DNA of 42,339 bases, from NCBI GenBank assembly GCA_019912545.1, contig JAIOIK010000112.1, forward strand, positions 74,038 to 116,376, in the 5' to 3' direction. The notes beneath the pieces are model-generated. The model saw nothing but the letters and a program-made list of their open reading frames with translations. It was not told the DNA's origin and did no database searches. This document shows, piece by piece, positions 1-9,067 of the stretch; the first letter of the stretch is position 1; each line of letters opens with the position of its first letter. This DNA is from Ignavibacteria bacterium (GTDB lineage Bacteria; Bacteroidota; Ignavibacteria; Tepidaquicellales; OLB5). The position numbers and the translations under genes are program-made.

Positions 1-2
1 TT

Positions 3-173
3 TGTTTTTCTAAAATTGATACTCTTACAGAAGATGAAAAAAAGAAGCTTGATAAGATCAAGTTCAACAAAGGAAAAAGCAAAGAAAAATATCCTGTGTT
101 AAAGATCTCGGCTGTAAACGGCGAGAACATTAGTAAACTTTTAGATGAGATCTGGATGGTTTTACACGAATGA
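3..173 (+). CDS. obg: Obg-family GTPase, C-terminal fragment (partial)
   Basis: This open frame enters from the left edge and ends at TGA 171-173, giving about 56 residues. It reads FSKIDTLTEDEKKKL, then a lysine-rich stretch, then ISAVNGENISKLLDEIW. The 'SKID' piece matches the G4 (NKxD-like) region and 'ISAVNGENI' the G5 (SA) region of TRAFAC GTPases, in the arrangement found near the end of Obg/CgtA, a ribosome-associated GTPase involved in 50S assembly. The stop overlaps the surE start as ATGA, so the two are probably translationally coupled. The G1-G3 motifs and the Obg fold lie outside the window, so another small GTPase such as Era or EngA cannot be fully excluded. Confidence 0.7.
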   Translation, partial: CFSKIDTLTEDEKKKLDKIKFNKGKSKEKYPVLKISAVNGENISKLLDEIWMVLHE

Positions 174-952
174 AAAATAAACCAAACATACTGGTTTCTA
201 ACGATGACGGCATTGAAGCGCCGGGATTACAGTTACTTGTAGAAGAACTTAAGAAATTTGCAAATGTATACGTATGCGCTCCCTACCGTCAGCAAAGTGC
301 TGTTGGGCACTCGATTACAATATTCTATCCCCTTCGTGCTTATGAACACTTAAAAGATGGCGAATTATTCGGAATGGCTGTCGAAGGCACTCCCGCTGAT
401 GCAGTTAAAATAGGTGTGTTGTTCTTTTTCAAAGATGTGAAATTTGACTTAGTTGTTTCGGGGATTAACCACGGTGCAAATACTGCTATCAATATCATTT
501 ATTCCGGAACAGTATCCGCGGCTACAGAAGGCACAATACTTGGCATTCCATCAATTGCGGTTTCATTGACAACATTCAGCAAAGTTGATTTCAGGGAACC
601 GGCAAAGATCGCCTCTAAGGTCATCCGTCAGATTTGGGAAGACGATTCGATCAAGATCAGCAAAGGGACCTTACTTAATATCAATATCCCTAATGCAGAG
701 GCAAACCAGATAAAAGGTGTAAAGATCACCAAGCAGGGAAAATCATACTGGGAAGATTCCTTCGATGTACGCGCAGACCCCAACGGCAGGGATTATTACT
801 GGCTTACAGGTAAAATGGTATATAAGGATGAATCAACGGAGTATGATATTGCTGCTGTAAATGATAATTATATTTCAATTACTCCTTTACACTTTGATCT
901 CACTGATTACGCAGCTTACGAAGAAATTAATAAATGGAAAATAAAAATATAA
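170..952 (+). CDS. surE: 5'/3'-nucleotidase SurE
   Basis: SurE is a metal-dependent phosphatase that removes phosphate from nucleoside 5'- and 3'-monophosphates in the cytoplasm. The 260-residue length is typical of the family. The N-terminal ILVSNDDGIEAPG carries the metal-binding pair D12-D13. The family Ser lies in YRQQSAVGHS (S43), and the conserved Asn in VVSGINHGAN (N100) is followed by the typical YSGTVSAATEG segment. The ATG overlaps the stop of the upstream GTPase by 3 nt and the next gene begins 4 nt after the stop, so it sits inside an operon. No intact surE partner genes such as pcm or nlpD are beside it here. Identification is firm. Confidence 0.96.
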   Translation: MKNKPNILVSNDDGIEAPGLQLLVEELKKFANVYVCAPYRQQSAVGHSITIFYPLRAYEHLKDGELFGMAVEGTPADAVKIGVLFFFKDVKFDLVVSGINHGANTAINIIYSGTVSAATEGTILGIPSIAVSLTTFSKVDFREPAKIASKVIRQIWEDDSIKISKGTLLNINIPNAEANQIKGVKITKQGKSYWEDSFDVRADPNGRDYYWLTGKMVYKDESTEYDIAAVNDNYISITPLHFDLTDYAAYEEINKWKIKI

Positions 953-956
953 CAAT

Positions 957-1973
957 ATGATAAGTGAAGTAGCAGTTCTCACTCACACAAGTAAAGTTTT
1001 AGAAGATAATCCGCTCAAAGATCCTTATGTAAGAAATGTAATTGTATATCTCCCTCCTTCTTATGCCGCTTCTTCCAAACATTATCCGGTCGTTTACCTG
1101 ATAGCTGGATTCACCGGTTTTGGCGCAATGAATATGAATCTCTCTGCATTTTCCGAAAATATTCAGCAAAGACTTGATAGGCTTATTAAAACAAAGAAAA
1201 TCAAAGAAATGATCGTGGTAATGCCCGATTGTTTTACAAAATACGGCGGCTCGCAGTATGTGAATTCCACTGCCACAGGACGATATGAAAATTATATGGT
1301 TAATGAAATTGTCCCATTTATTGATAGCAAGCTCAGAACAATAAAGAAACCAGCTTCACGATGCATAATAGGTAAATCTTCCGGTGGATACGGAGCAATG
1401 TGGCTTGCAATGAGACACCCTGATGTTTTCGGACTGATGGCAACACATTCGGGTGATTCTGCATTTGAGTATTGTTACATGAAGGATTTTCCGCAATTTA
1501 TTACCGGCATTCAGAATTACGGCAGCGGGCATAAAGCTGTAGCCAATTTCATTAAGCAGCAGATCAATTACGATCAGCCAAAACCAAGGGATTTTCATGA
1601 TATTATTAACATCATTGCCATGTCTGCATGCTACTCACCCAATCCCAAACGAAAAGAATATAATTTTGACCTCCCATTCAACATAGAAACAGGTGAAATT
1701 ATTCCCGAAATTTGGAATAAGTGGCTTAAGTTTGATCCCGTAAGACTTGTTTCAAAATATAAAACAAACCTCAGAAAGCTTAAGATGATATATGTTGATT
1801 GCGGAACAAAGGATGAATTCAACCTGCAGGCCGGTGAAAGAATTTACTGTGATAAGCTCAGGAAAAATGGTATCAAATGCATTCAGAAAGAGTTTAATGC
1901 CGGCCATATGAGCATACAATACAGGTACGATGTAAGTTTTCCATATATCTCAAAGCATTTTTCTTATAAATAG
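957..1973 (+). CDS. alpha/beta-hydrolase of the esterase D family
   Basis: The 338-residue protein has the layout of the putative esterase (esterase D/Fes-like, PF00756) family. After an N-terminal beta region (VIVYLPPSY) comes VVYLIAGFTG, the usual oxyanion-hole strand. The nucleophile elbow is GKSSGGYGAMWLA, a GxSxG motif with S141 as the likely catalytic Ser. Near the C-terminus are an acidic candidate in YVDCGTKDEFN and the His candidate in FNAGHMSIQYR. There is no signal peptide, so it is probably cytoplasmic. It lies 4 nt after surE, and its TAG shares one base with the GTG of the next gene. The natural substrate cannot be read from sequence; S-formylglutathione, siderophore and acyl esters are all used in this family. 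Confidence 0.82.
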   Translation: MISEVAVLTHTSKVLEDNPLKDPYVRNVIVYLPPSYAASSKHYPVVYLIAGFTGFGAMNMNLSAFSENIQQRLDRLIKTKKIKEMIVVMPDCFTKYGGSQYVNSTATGRYENYMVNEIVPFIDSKLRTIKKPASRCIIGKSSGGYGAMWLAMRHPDVFGLMATHSGDSAFEYCYMKDFPQFITGIQNYGSGHKAVANFIKQQINYDQPKPRDFHDIINIIAMSACYSPNPKRKEYNFDLPFNIETGEIIPEIWNKWLKFDPVRLVSKYKTNLRKLKMIYVDCGTKDEFNLQAGERIYCDKLRKNGIKCIQKEFNAGHMSIQYRYDVSFPYISKHFSYK

Positions 1974-2716
1974 TGAAATTTAAAGATCACTTTTCCGTAC
2001 AGGCAAAGGAGTATTCTAAACACCGGCCTAAGTACCCTGCAGAATTATTTGATTACCTAAGTTCACTTTGTTCAGCCCATAATACAGCCTGGGATTGCGC
2101 CACCGGCAACGGACAGGCTGCAATAGGTCTTGAGCCTTACTTTGATGAGATCATTGCTACAGATGGAAGCGCATCTCAGATCGAACACGCTGAAATACAT
2201 CCGAAAATAAGATACAGGACTGCACTTGCGGAAAGCAGTGGATTGGATGATAAATCCGTTGATATTATCACTGTCGCAACTGCAATTCACTGGATAGATC
2301 TGAAAGTATTTAATAAAGAAGTTCGGCGTATCCTGAAGCCGGGAGGAATAATTGCTGTTTGGGTTTACAAAGATAGTGTAATTAATGAGGAAATTGATAA
2401 GATTGTGAAGAACTATTCCCAAAACATAGTTGGGAAATACTGGTCGGAAGAAAACAGAAAAGCAGAACATTTCGAAAAGTCGATAGAATTTCCATTTGAA
2501 AGAATTGATACTCCTGTGTTTATACTAACAAAAAACCGGAATTTGGGGGATTATATGAATTACCTTTATACATGGAGTGCAACTCAATATTATATAAAAG
2601 ATAAAGGCAGTAATCCTCTGGAATTAATCTATGAAGAGATACTCAAAGCCTGGAAAGTTGAAAACAGTAAAAGAGAAGTCAAATGGGAATTGTTAATGAA
2701 AGTTGGAAGAATATGA
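1973..2716 (+). CDS. class I SAM-dependent methyltransferase
   Basis: This 247-residue protein has a Rossmann-type methyltransferase core. Motif I is seen as AWDCATGNGQAA (residues 39-50). Motif II is IIATDGSASQI, with D64 as the expected ribose-binding acid. The segment VDIITVATAIHWIDL followed by ILKPGGIIAVWVY matches motifs IV-VI of the methyltransferase type 11 group. The GTG start at 1973 overlaps the upstream TAG by one base (TAGTG), which suggests coupled translation. The substrate is unknown; small-molecule methylases of the UbiE/trans-aconitate kind are closest by eye. It is the last gene of the plus-strand run, with convergent minus-strand genes following after 22 nt. Confidence 0.85.
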   Translation: MKFKDHFSVQAKEYSKHRPKYPAELFDYLSSLCSAHNTAWDCATGNGQAAIGLEPYFDEIIATDGSASQIEHAEIHPKIRYRTALAESSGLDDKSVDIITVATAIHWIDLKVFNKEVRRILKPGGIIAVWVYKDSVINEEIDKIVKNYSQNIVGKYWSEENRKAEHFEKSIEFPFERIDTPVFILTKNRNLGDYMNYLYTWSATQYYIKDKGSNPLELIYEEILKAWKVENSKREVKWELLMKVGRI

Positions 2717-2738
2717 TATTAATATGAAAGAATCAGGT

Positions 2739-3356
2739 TCACTCCAGCAGCAAATAATACACCAGTGCACCCAGTCCTAGCTGAAATACCACTAGAGAAA
2801 CTCCGCTTAAAATATCATACTTCTTTTTCCTGTCGAGCGCAGAAGGGTCTCCGTACATATCATAATTATCCCTGTTTTCAGTAGCAAGATTCTTGAAGTA
2901 AAACGCTGATACTCCTGCTCCTATTGTTACTAGTGAAGAAAGTACAATTGGGATTAGTTTACGCGGCCTTTCAAAGTATGGCTTTTTATCTTCTTTAACC
3001 GGGTTTATTAATTTCGTACCGGGTAGAGGAACAAGAGTATATGTCCGGTTTATTTTTTCATTTCCGATAAATGTTTCGGAACAATCTGAATATCCTTTTA
3101 GCGAAAGCTTTATCTGCAGATCACTCCCTTTTAAAGAATCGCTTATCATAAAAAACAAAGGCGTATTGCCTATGTTCTCATTGTTCAGATAGAGTTCTGC
3201 ATTTTGAGGAAATGAGTTTACATAACTGTAACCTATCCTTAAAGAATCAGCATCCTGCGCATTTATTGCAAAAGTGCAAAAAATAACAACGAGAAATGTT
3301 AATATTTTATTTTTTCTTTTCAACGATCTTACTTGTAAAGCAATAAACAATTTCAT
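2739..3356 (-). CDS. PEGA-domain membrane protein
   Basis: The protein begins with a basic, hydrophobic leader (KRKNKILTFLVVIFCTFAINAQ) and then a PEGA-like domain with SYVNSFPQNAELYLNNENIG followed by NTPLF. PEGA domains are small extracytoplasmic beta-sandwich modules. Two hydrophobic helices follow (IPIVLSSLVTIGAGVSAFYF and VSLVVFQLGLGALVYYLLL), so the C-terminal part is probably membrane-embedded. The start is uncertain. ATG 3356 is used here and overlaps the upstream gene by 50 nt. A TTG at 3323 would give a textbook signal peptide and only 17 nt of overlap. Either way it follows the PQQ-repeat lipoprotein and is probably cotranscribed with it. Function is not known. Confidence 0.72.
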   Translation of the reverse strand: MKLFIALQVRSLKRKNKILTFLVVIFCTFAINAQDADSLRIGYSYVNSFPQNAELYLNNENIGNTPLFFMISDSLKGSDLQIKLSLKGYSDCSETFIGNEKINRTYTLVPLPGTKLINPVKEDKKPYFERPRKLIPIVLSSLVTIGAGVSAFYFKNLATENRDNYDMYGDPSALDRKKKYDILSGVSLVVFQLGLGALVYYLLLE

Positions 3357-4464
3357 CTGCAGCCACAAAAAGGTAATCCTTCCAGATCACCGGCGAGGTT
3401 TTAACCTTATTTTCAAGCTCATAGCTCCACAATAATCTGCCGTCATCAGCATCAAGTGAATATATAAACCCGTCATATGAAGAACAATAAACAAGATTTC
3501 CGGATACTACCGGTGTAGAAATTATTGCTCCCTTAGTGGAGTATTTCCAATTGATCGTTCCGTCCTCAATCTTCAATGAATATATGCTTCCGTCAACGCA
3601 TCCAAAAATCGCGTTAGAATCTTGATACAAAGCAGATCCCGAGATCATTTTAGAGTGCATATTCTGCTTCCACCTGGCAGTTCCGCTATCTAAACCAATA
3701 ACACAGTAGTTGGAATCATCTCCTCCTATAAACACATAACCATCTTTGATCATTGGAGTTGATATAACAGGTCCGCCGGTCTTAAATTCCCATAATTTAT
3801 CACCTGTTGCTGTATTCAGGCAATAAAGCGTTCCTGCATCATTACCAAAGATGACTTTTTCTGTACCAACTGCACAAGTTGAGTGTATCGGAGCTTTAGA
3901 ATCGAATTTCCAGCTCTTAAGACCCGTTGTAATATCAACTTTGTACAAATTACCGTTCAGGCTGCCGAAATAAACATATCCATTTTTCAGAATAGGAGAA
4001 GTTTGGATGTCTCCGTATTTCTTTCTCCAGTTTATATTTCCCTCTGATAGATCATATGAAACAAGTGAATACTTTTTATCTCCTGCAAATGATACAATAA
4101 CATCATTTCCTAATACTAAAGGGGCTGTACTGGCATCTTTACCCAGAAATTTAATGTTTCCTATTTTCCCGCCTGTTGCTACGTCAAAAGTAAACATTTC
4201 ACCCTGTAAAGCATTCACAAAAACAACGGCATCAGTTGATGTTATCCCGGCAGGGCCAACTCCACCCTCTATATTATAATCCCACATCAGGTTCAAAGGC
4301 GGTTCCAGTGTGTAGCCTGAAATATTTTGCTGCAAACTTGAACCGCCTGCCATTATCCAGTCTTCTGGGCTAACATTTATACTCTTTTCTACCCTGATCC
4401 CTGAACACCCCGCAAGAAGGATGAGCAAAATAACCAAAATAAAATTTGTATTTCGTGAATTCAT
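3307..4464 (-). CDS. PQQ-type beta-propeller lipoprotein (BamB-like)
   Basis: The N-terminus is a lipoprotein signal (FILVILLILLAGC, lipidated C20), so the protein is probably anchored in an envelope membrane facing the periplasm or surface. The rest is a series of about seven PQQ-like propeller repeats, each with the pattern 'G.vY.gs.dG.lYalD..tG...W'; clear copies are YVYFGSLNGNLYKVDITTG, GNDAGTLYCLNTATGDKLW and YCSSYDGFIYSLDADDGRL. The fold resembles the outer-membrane assembly factor BamB, but the family also includes dehydrogenases and pure scaffolds. No PQQ-binding or catalytic residues were identified, so a structural role is more likely. The 385-residue length fits BamB. The PEGA gene overlaps its 3' end. 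Confidence 0.82.
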   Translation of the reverse strand: MNSRNTNFILVILLILLAGCSGIRVEKSINVSPEDWIMAGGSSLQQNISGYTLEPPLNLMWDYNIEGGVGPAGITSTDAVVFVNALQGEMFTFDVATGGKIGNIKFLGKDASTAPLVLGNDVIVSFAGDKKYSLVSYDLSEGNINWRKKYGDIQTSPILKNGYVYFGSLNGNLYKVDITTGLKSWKFDSKAPIHSTCAVGTEKVIFGNDAGTLYCLNTATGDKLWEFKTGGPVISTPMIKDGYVFIGGDDSNYCVIGLDSGTARWKQNMHSKMISGSALYQDSNAIFGCVDGSIYSLKIEDGTINWKYSTKGAIISTPVVSGNLVYCSSYDGFIYSLDADDGRLLWSYELENKVKTSPVIWKDYLFVAADEIVYCFTSKIVEKKK

Positions 4465-4551
4465 GAAGTTAAAATAACATTTGACATAATATAATCAAAG
4501 ACAATAAATGTCTTGAAGAAGGGCAAATCAGCGGCAAAGTTAAACTAAAAA

Positions 4552-4580
4552 CCGGGCCTTACACTATTGATAAAGCCCGG
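4552..4580 (-). terminator. intrinsic terminator after the M43 protease gene
   Basis: Arms CCGGGCCTT (4552-4560) and AAAGCCCGG (4572-4580) pair over 9 bp with one G-U type mismatch and an 11-nt loop. Read on the minus strand the stem is followed by TTTTTAG, the usual form of a rho-independent terminator. It lies 11 nt beyond the M43 stop codon. Confidence 0.8.
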
Positions 4581-4590
4581 CTAATATCAA

Positions 4591-6543
4591 TTATTTTATC
4601 AAGATCATTTTTCTTGTGTCAGTATATTCTCCTGCTGAGATCCTGTAAAAATAAACTCCGCTTGGATAATTTGATGCATCCCAATCAGCTTCATACTTTC
4701 CTGCTTTCAAGTATTGATTTACCAGTACAGCCGACTGCTTGCCCAGAATATCAAATACAGCAAGATTTACTATATCATTTCCTGCAATATTAGGAATATC
4801 AAACTTTATCCTGGTAACGGGATTGAATGGATTAGGATAATTATTATACAGATTAAAGCTTGCCGGTATTTCTGATGAAATTATCTGTATGCCAATTGTA
4901 CTCCTCACAAGCGTTAAAATATTGGAGCCTGATGATGAAAGTGAATCAATACCATTATATGACCATGCGCGCCAGGTGCACCTTACTGAATCACCGGTCG
5001 TACCCATAATTCCGGCAAGTGAGTCCAAAGTGCTTTTCCTTACGCCGGCCGTCGTATCAAGGCCGCCCAAATTGCTTGTAAAGAAATAATCTGTTGAGCT
5101 TCCGATCTTCCTGAGTTTTATCTTATAATTTACAGTTGGATTAGTTGAGCTTTTTGTCCATGAAAAATTGAGTTTTGATGTATCACTGCCGGAAACGGTT
5201 ATTCTAGTGAAAGTCACCGGCGAGATAAGGCTAAATGGACTCATACCGGCGCCCCTGACCCTTATGTAAGAGGTTCTGGTTAATGAATCACTTCCAAATG
5301 TATTGCTGATCCTGAGTTTAACGGTATATAATCCGGGAGTACTGTATGAAATAACCGGGTTCTGAACCGTTGAATTTGCAGGAGTGCCTCCGGTGAAAGT
5401 CCATTGCCAGCCTGTGGGTATTCCTGCAGAAATATCTGAAAAATGAACCTGGTTGCCATACTCTATTGATAAGCTATCAGCTTTAAACGAGCAAAGCGGG
5501 GTACCACTCACATTTACATGTCCATTGGAAGTTTGTATAGGTAATCTGGGTCCTTCAATTGCTGCATTTATTCTTGTTAGCTGGCCCTGAGTGAATAAGT
5601 TCATACAGGCATCGTCAGTATAGTCCATATAGTTCATGAACATAACTCCTGGAGCGCTGGGTGAACATGCATCGGTGGTTGGATAAGAAGGACAGCCGTA
5701 GAATTCCAAAGCCTGGTTCGGAGTATCACCAACAAGATCAGAGCCGCCGCATGAACCGCCGTCATCCCCCCATATGTGATAAAGCCATAACCAATGGCCA
5801 ACTTCATGAGTTGCTGTTCTTCCTTTGTTAAATGGAGGAGAAACAGCCCCTACTGTTCCAAAAAAATTGTAACCAATTACTACACCATCCAAAGATGCAC
5901 TTCCGCCCGGGAATGTTGCATACCCCAGTATGCTGCCGCCAATATTGCATGACCAAAAGTTTAAATATTTATCTCTATCCCATGCGTCATGGCCACCCTG
6001 AGATGTAAATTTCACAGCACTACTTTGCCCAAATGAGGCTATGCTTGTCTGAGTTCTGGTAATACCCAAGGTCGGATTATTACCGGGATCCCTTCTTGCC
6101 ATGGCAAACTGTATTTGGCAATCGGCTGCAAGCGGCTTGAAAGGCAGGGGTGTAAGTGTCGTATCAGAATTAAGCCTCCTGAAATCCTTATTCAGTACAT
6201 CTATTTGCGATAATACCTGGTCATCCGAAATGTTCTGAGCCGCTGTATTCCATACTACATGCACAACAACAGGAATGGTGATAATGCCGCTGGCATCCCT
6301 TTGGTGACCGTACTGCTTTGCATAACTTTCAGCATATTTTTCAAGTTCGATCATTCTCTGCCTGTAAGCCGGATCCATTTTGTAAAGTGATTCCATATAC
6401 TCTACAGTACCGCAAGACCTCTTTTCCGGTACAAAAACAGAATTAGTTTCATTTGAAAATGCATCGTTCTTATTGCTGTTAAAAATCAGGAAAGTTGTTA
6501 TAAGTATTGAGGCAAATAAAATAGTAAATATAAATTTTTTCAT
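4591..6543 (-). CDS. secreted M43 (pappalysin/cytophagalysin-type) metalloprotease with PKD domain and T9SS sorting domain
   Basis: ATG 6543 starts a clean signal peptide (KKFIFTILFASILITTFLIF); an in-frame TTG lies at 6561. The catalytic motif is THEVGHWLWLYHIWGDD, with zinc ligands H246, H250 and H256 counted from this ATG. The M43 segment GDTPNQ and the Met-turn MFMNYMDYTDDACM follow. The usual metzincin Gly between the second and third His is replaced by Trp. Next come a PKD domain (about residues 350-430, with GWQWTFTGGTP), a second beta-sandwich (about 437-540, WTKSSTNPTVNYKIKLR) and a C-terminal sorting domain with NYPNPFNP and SGVYFYR that ends in TDTRKMILIK. T9SS would export it and cleave the tail. 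It is probably an extracellular endopeptidase. It is flanked by hairpins on both sides. Confidence 0.92.
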   Translation of the reverse strand: MKKFIFTILFASILITTFLIFNSNKNDAFSNETNSVFVPEKRSCGTVEYMESLYKMDPAYRQRMIELEKYAESYAKQYGHQRDASGIITIPVVVHVVWNTAAQNISDDQVLSQIDVLNKDFRRLNSDTTLTPLPFKPLAADCQIQFAMARRDPGNNPTLGITRTQTSIASFGQSSAVKFTSQGGHDAWDRDKYLNFWSCNIGGSILGYATFPGGSASLDGVVIGYNFFGTVGAVSPPFNKGRTATHEVGHWLWLYHIWGDDGGSCGGSDLVGDTPNQALEFYGCPSYPTTDACSPSAPGVMFMNYMDYTDDACMNLFTQGQLTRINAAIEGPRLPIQTSNGHVNVSGTPLCSFKADSLSIEYGNQVHFSDISAGIPTGWQWTFTGGTPANSTVQNPVISYSTPGLYTVKLRISNTFGSDSLTRTSYIRVRGAGMSPFSLISPVTFTRITVSGSDTSKLNFSWTKSSTNPTVNYKIKLRKIGSSTDYFFTSNLGGLDTTAGVRKSTLDSLAGIMGTTGDSVRCTWRAWSYNGIDSLSSSGSNILTLVRSTIGIQIISSEIPASFNLYNNYPNPFNPVTRIKFDIPNIAGNDIVNLAVFDILGKQSAVLVNQYLKAGKYEADWDASNYPSGVYFYRISAGEYTDTRKMILIK

Positions 6544-6573
6544 TACTTTATTATTTTTCAAAATTAAAAAATC

Positions 6574-6599
6574 AAGCCTGCTGAAGATTCAGCAGGCTT
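6574..6599 (-). terminator. bidirectional intrinsic terminator after the first M14 gene
   Basis: Arms AAGCCTGCTGAA (6574-6585) and TTCAGCAGGCTT (6588-6599) form a perfect 12-bp stem. On the minus strand GATTTTTTAA follows and on the plus strand TTTATA follows, so it could stop transcription in either direction. It lies 27 nt after the M14 stop. Confidence 0.85.
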
Positions 6600-6625
6600 T
6601 TTATATTCCACAATTTAACTAAAAA

Positions 6626-9067
6626 TTACTTAACTAACATCATCTTTTTTACATCACTAAAATCACCGGCTTCAATTCTGTAAATATATAATCCTGATGC
6701 CAGATTTTTACCACTGAATTCAACTTCGTGGAATCCTGCTTCTTTCTTCTGATCAACAAGTGTAGCTACTTTTTTACCAAGAATATCAAATACCGTTATT
6801 TTTACATTAGTAGAAACCGGGACCTGGTATTTTATCAAAGTAAAAGGATTGAAAGGATTAGGATAGTTTTGTTCAAGTAAGAATTTACCTGGAATATTGT
6901 TATTACTACTGGTTATTCCGGTTATCCCAATACTATATCCAATTATTCTTACATCATCTATATACCAACCATCGTAAACGTCACCACCGTCTGCCAATAG
7001 CCTGAATCGAACTTTAAAAGCATTTGAGTTATTTGCTGCGGATGTTATGTCATAAAATCTTTCGCGCCAATTACCGCGTGCATGTCCATTATATGAGTAT
7101 GTATTTAAAGCAGTCCACAAAGTCCCATTATTTGTAGATACTTCAACAATACAGAAATCATATCTTGCTTCAGTATCAAACCTGTGCCAAAAACTTAAGA
7201 ACAATTTCTGATAGCTTGAAACGTTTAATGAACTAGCCAACGTAAGTGGGTTGTTGGCATTATTAGCATAATTACCTGTGGGGCTATCTGTAAACGAGTG
7301 CGTAGAGCTGTGAAATTGTGTTGTTACAGTATTCCACCCCTGTCCTAATGTCCAGTTTGAAGTGCCGTTTTCAGCGCTATCTAAAAGCAGGACTGTACCG
7401 TTGACGGGAACGTAAACAACTTCAGTGTACACAGTATTGGTATCATTTTGTTTTATCTTCAATGTTGTAGCTAAAAGCGAGCCATTGGGTGCCGAACCGG
7501 ATACAGTAAAACTAAAAGTAACGCTGTCATTTACAAATGAATTAATGTTAGCTCTGGTAAATGATTGTGTTGGAATTGAAACAAGCGGACTGATAGGCGT
7601 CCATTCGATTTTTACATTTGCAGCAGAAAGCAAACCTTTGTTTTTCAATACAATTTTATATGTCCCGCTTTCATTTTGAGTGTAGTTTAATTTGCTGAAG
7701 GTTTTTGAAAGCGGATTTGTAAATGCTCCTGCCGCCATAGCTATATACTGATTGGTAAACAGCATACCCTGGGCTAACGGAATAATCCTGTTTTGTGGCG
7801 GCCAAAAACCCTCTGTTACACTGCCGGTTTCAGGTGTCAATGCTATTATCTTTGTATGGCCGGAGTCGTTATAATACCAATCATCAGCTCCCCCTCTAAC
7901 TGCGTACGCAACTGTTTGTGTTGCAGTTCCTATTGCATAATTACTTGTATCAGTCATATCAAGTGAGTATTGCTGAAATATTGCATCATCAGTTGTTACC
8001 TGAGGATCACTCCATGCCCACGGCTTTATTAATAAATTTCCGTAAGTGTGAGCGCCTAAACATGTCTTAAAATTTCTGGAGTTCACAAAATTTCTCATAG
8101 CCTGTGTTTCAAGTTCTGAAAACGGGCTCGATCCTCGGTATGTACCAAGGCCCCCGCTACACTGGTCAGTACTTGAACCGTTATTGGATGAATTCCAGAA
8201 TTCGTATATTCCATAGTTCCTGTTTGGATCAGTGTAACCACAATTACTACCTGTATTATGCCTATTTGTTCTCCACTGTCCGCCGCCGTTTGGGTTTGTT
8301 GTCTGGTTATAAACATAACCGTCAACGTTATAAACAGGAACCCAGTATATTTCACGGTTGTTCAGGATATACCTGGCAACATGTTCTGTATTATAGTTTT
8401 CAAATAGCCAGTAGAAATAATAAAGCTGCGCTTCCATGCTTTCCGGCTCACGTGCATGAATTAAGGCATGGTACAAAACCTCCTGCCTACCTGTTGGCGC
8501 ATCCGGCCCGTTTGTGATTCTAACAGCCCAGATTGTTCTATTTTCATAAGTAGTACCAATGGAAAACTTTGCAGAAATAAACTGGGGGTATTCCTGTCTC
8601 AATGAATCTAACTTGGCTACCATTTCATCATATTTGAGATATCCATTCATTGATCCAAAGATTGAATGCGTTATATTATCTTCTTCATAAACTTGTCGCA
8701 TTTGCGCGTCAACTTCACCCTGTGTCATTTTGGGGCGGCTGTCATAATAAATCTGCCAGTCATCAACCAAAACTTGATAAGATATCCCGGATTTTATTAA
8801 TGATTCTATTTCATACTCAGAAAGCCATGTATCTATATAATATCCAATTTTAGACTCAGCATGATCCAAAAATAATCCCGCATCATTCATTCTACCTATA
8901 TCTGCTTGATTCTTAGCAAATATTCTGATTAATGAAACCTTTGGCTGCGGCTCAATAACTGGAGCAGTCGATTCAGAAACATTAAATGCATTCATGGATA
9001 GATAAGAGATAAATCCGAGCGCAAATAAAGCAAATACTGTATAAAGAGTGCTTTTATACCTTTTCAT
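6626..9067 (-). CDS. secreted M14 zinc carboxypeptidase with T9SS sorting domain (paralogue 1)
   Basis: An N-terminal signal/anchor helix (VFALFALGFISYLSM) is followed by a propeptide-like region of about 100 residues. The M14 catalytic domain then carries zinc ligands H204 and E207 (IHAREPES), the substrate-binding DPNRNYG (R283), the third ligand H340 (GAHTYGN) and the catalytic Glu E413 (LTPETGS). This pattern resembles carboxypeptidase T. Next come a CARDB-like beta domain, a jelly-roll module with SAENGTSNWTLGQGWN and DGWYIDDVRI, and a C-terminal sorting domain ending in DVKKMMLVK. At 813 residues it is long for M14 because of these appendages. It is roughly half identical, by eye, to the protein at 12023-14431. 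It probably trims peptides outside the cell. Confidence 0.92.
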   Translation of the reverse strand: MKRYKSTLYTVFALFALGFISYLSMNAFNVSESTAPVIEPQPKVSLIRIFAKNQADIGRMNDAGLFLDHAESKIGYYIDTWLSEYEIESLIKSGISYQVLVDDWQIYYDSRPKMTQGEVDAQMRQVYEEDNITHSIFGSMNGYLKYDEMVAKLDSLRQEYPQFISAKFSIGTTYENRTIWAVRITNGPDAPTGRQEVLYHALIHAREPESMEAQLYYFYWLFENYNTEHVARYILNNREIYWVPVYNVDGYVYNQTTNPNGGGQWRTNRHNTGSNCGYTDPNRNYGIYEFWNSSNNGSSTDQCSGGLGTYRGSSPFSELETQAMRNFVNSRNFKTCLGAHTYGNLLIKPWAWSDPQVTTDDAIFQQYSLDMTDTSNYAIGTATQTVAYAVRGGADDWYYNDSGHTKIIALTPETGSVTEGFWPPQNRIIPLAQGMLFTNQYIAMAAGAFTNPLSKTFSKLNYTQNESGTYKIVLKNKGLLSAANVKIEWTPISPLVSIPTQSFTRANINSFVNDSVTFSFTVSGSAPNGSLLATTLKIKQNDTNTVYTEVVYVPVNGTVLLLDSAENGTSNWTLGQGWNTVTTQFHSSTHSFTDSPTGNYANNANNPLTLASSLNVSSYQKLFLSFWHRFDTEARYDFCIVEVSTNNGTLWTALNTYSYNGHARGNWRERFYDITSAANNSNAFKVRFRLLADGGDVYDGWYIDDVRIIGYSIGITGITSSNNNIPGKFLLEQNYPNPFNPFTLIKYQVPVSTNVKITVFDILGKKVATLVDQKKEAGFHEVEFSGKNLASGLYIYRIEAGDFSDVKKMMLVK

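Noticed and set aside
8104-8517. A 137-codon plus-strand open frame opposite the first M14 carboxypeptidase gene
   Set aside because: It lies wholly inside a gene with all catalytic residues intact, has no ribosome site and an irregular composition; it is the antisense shadow of conserved coding sequence.
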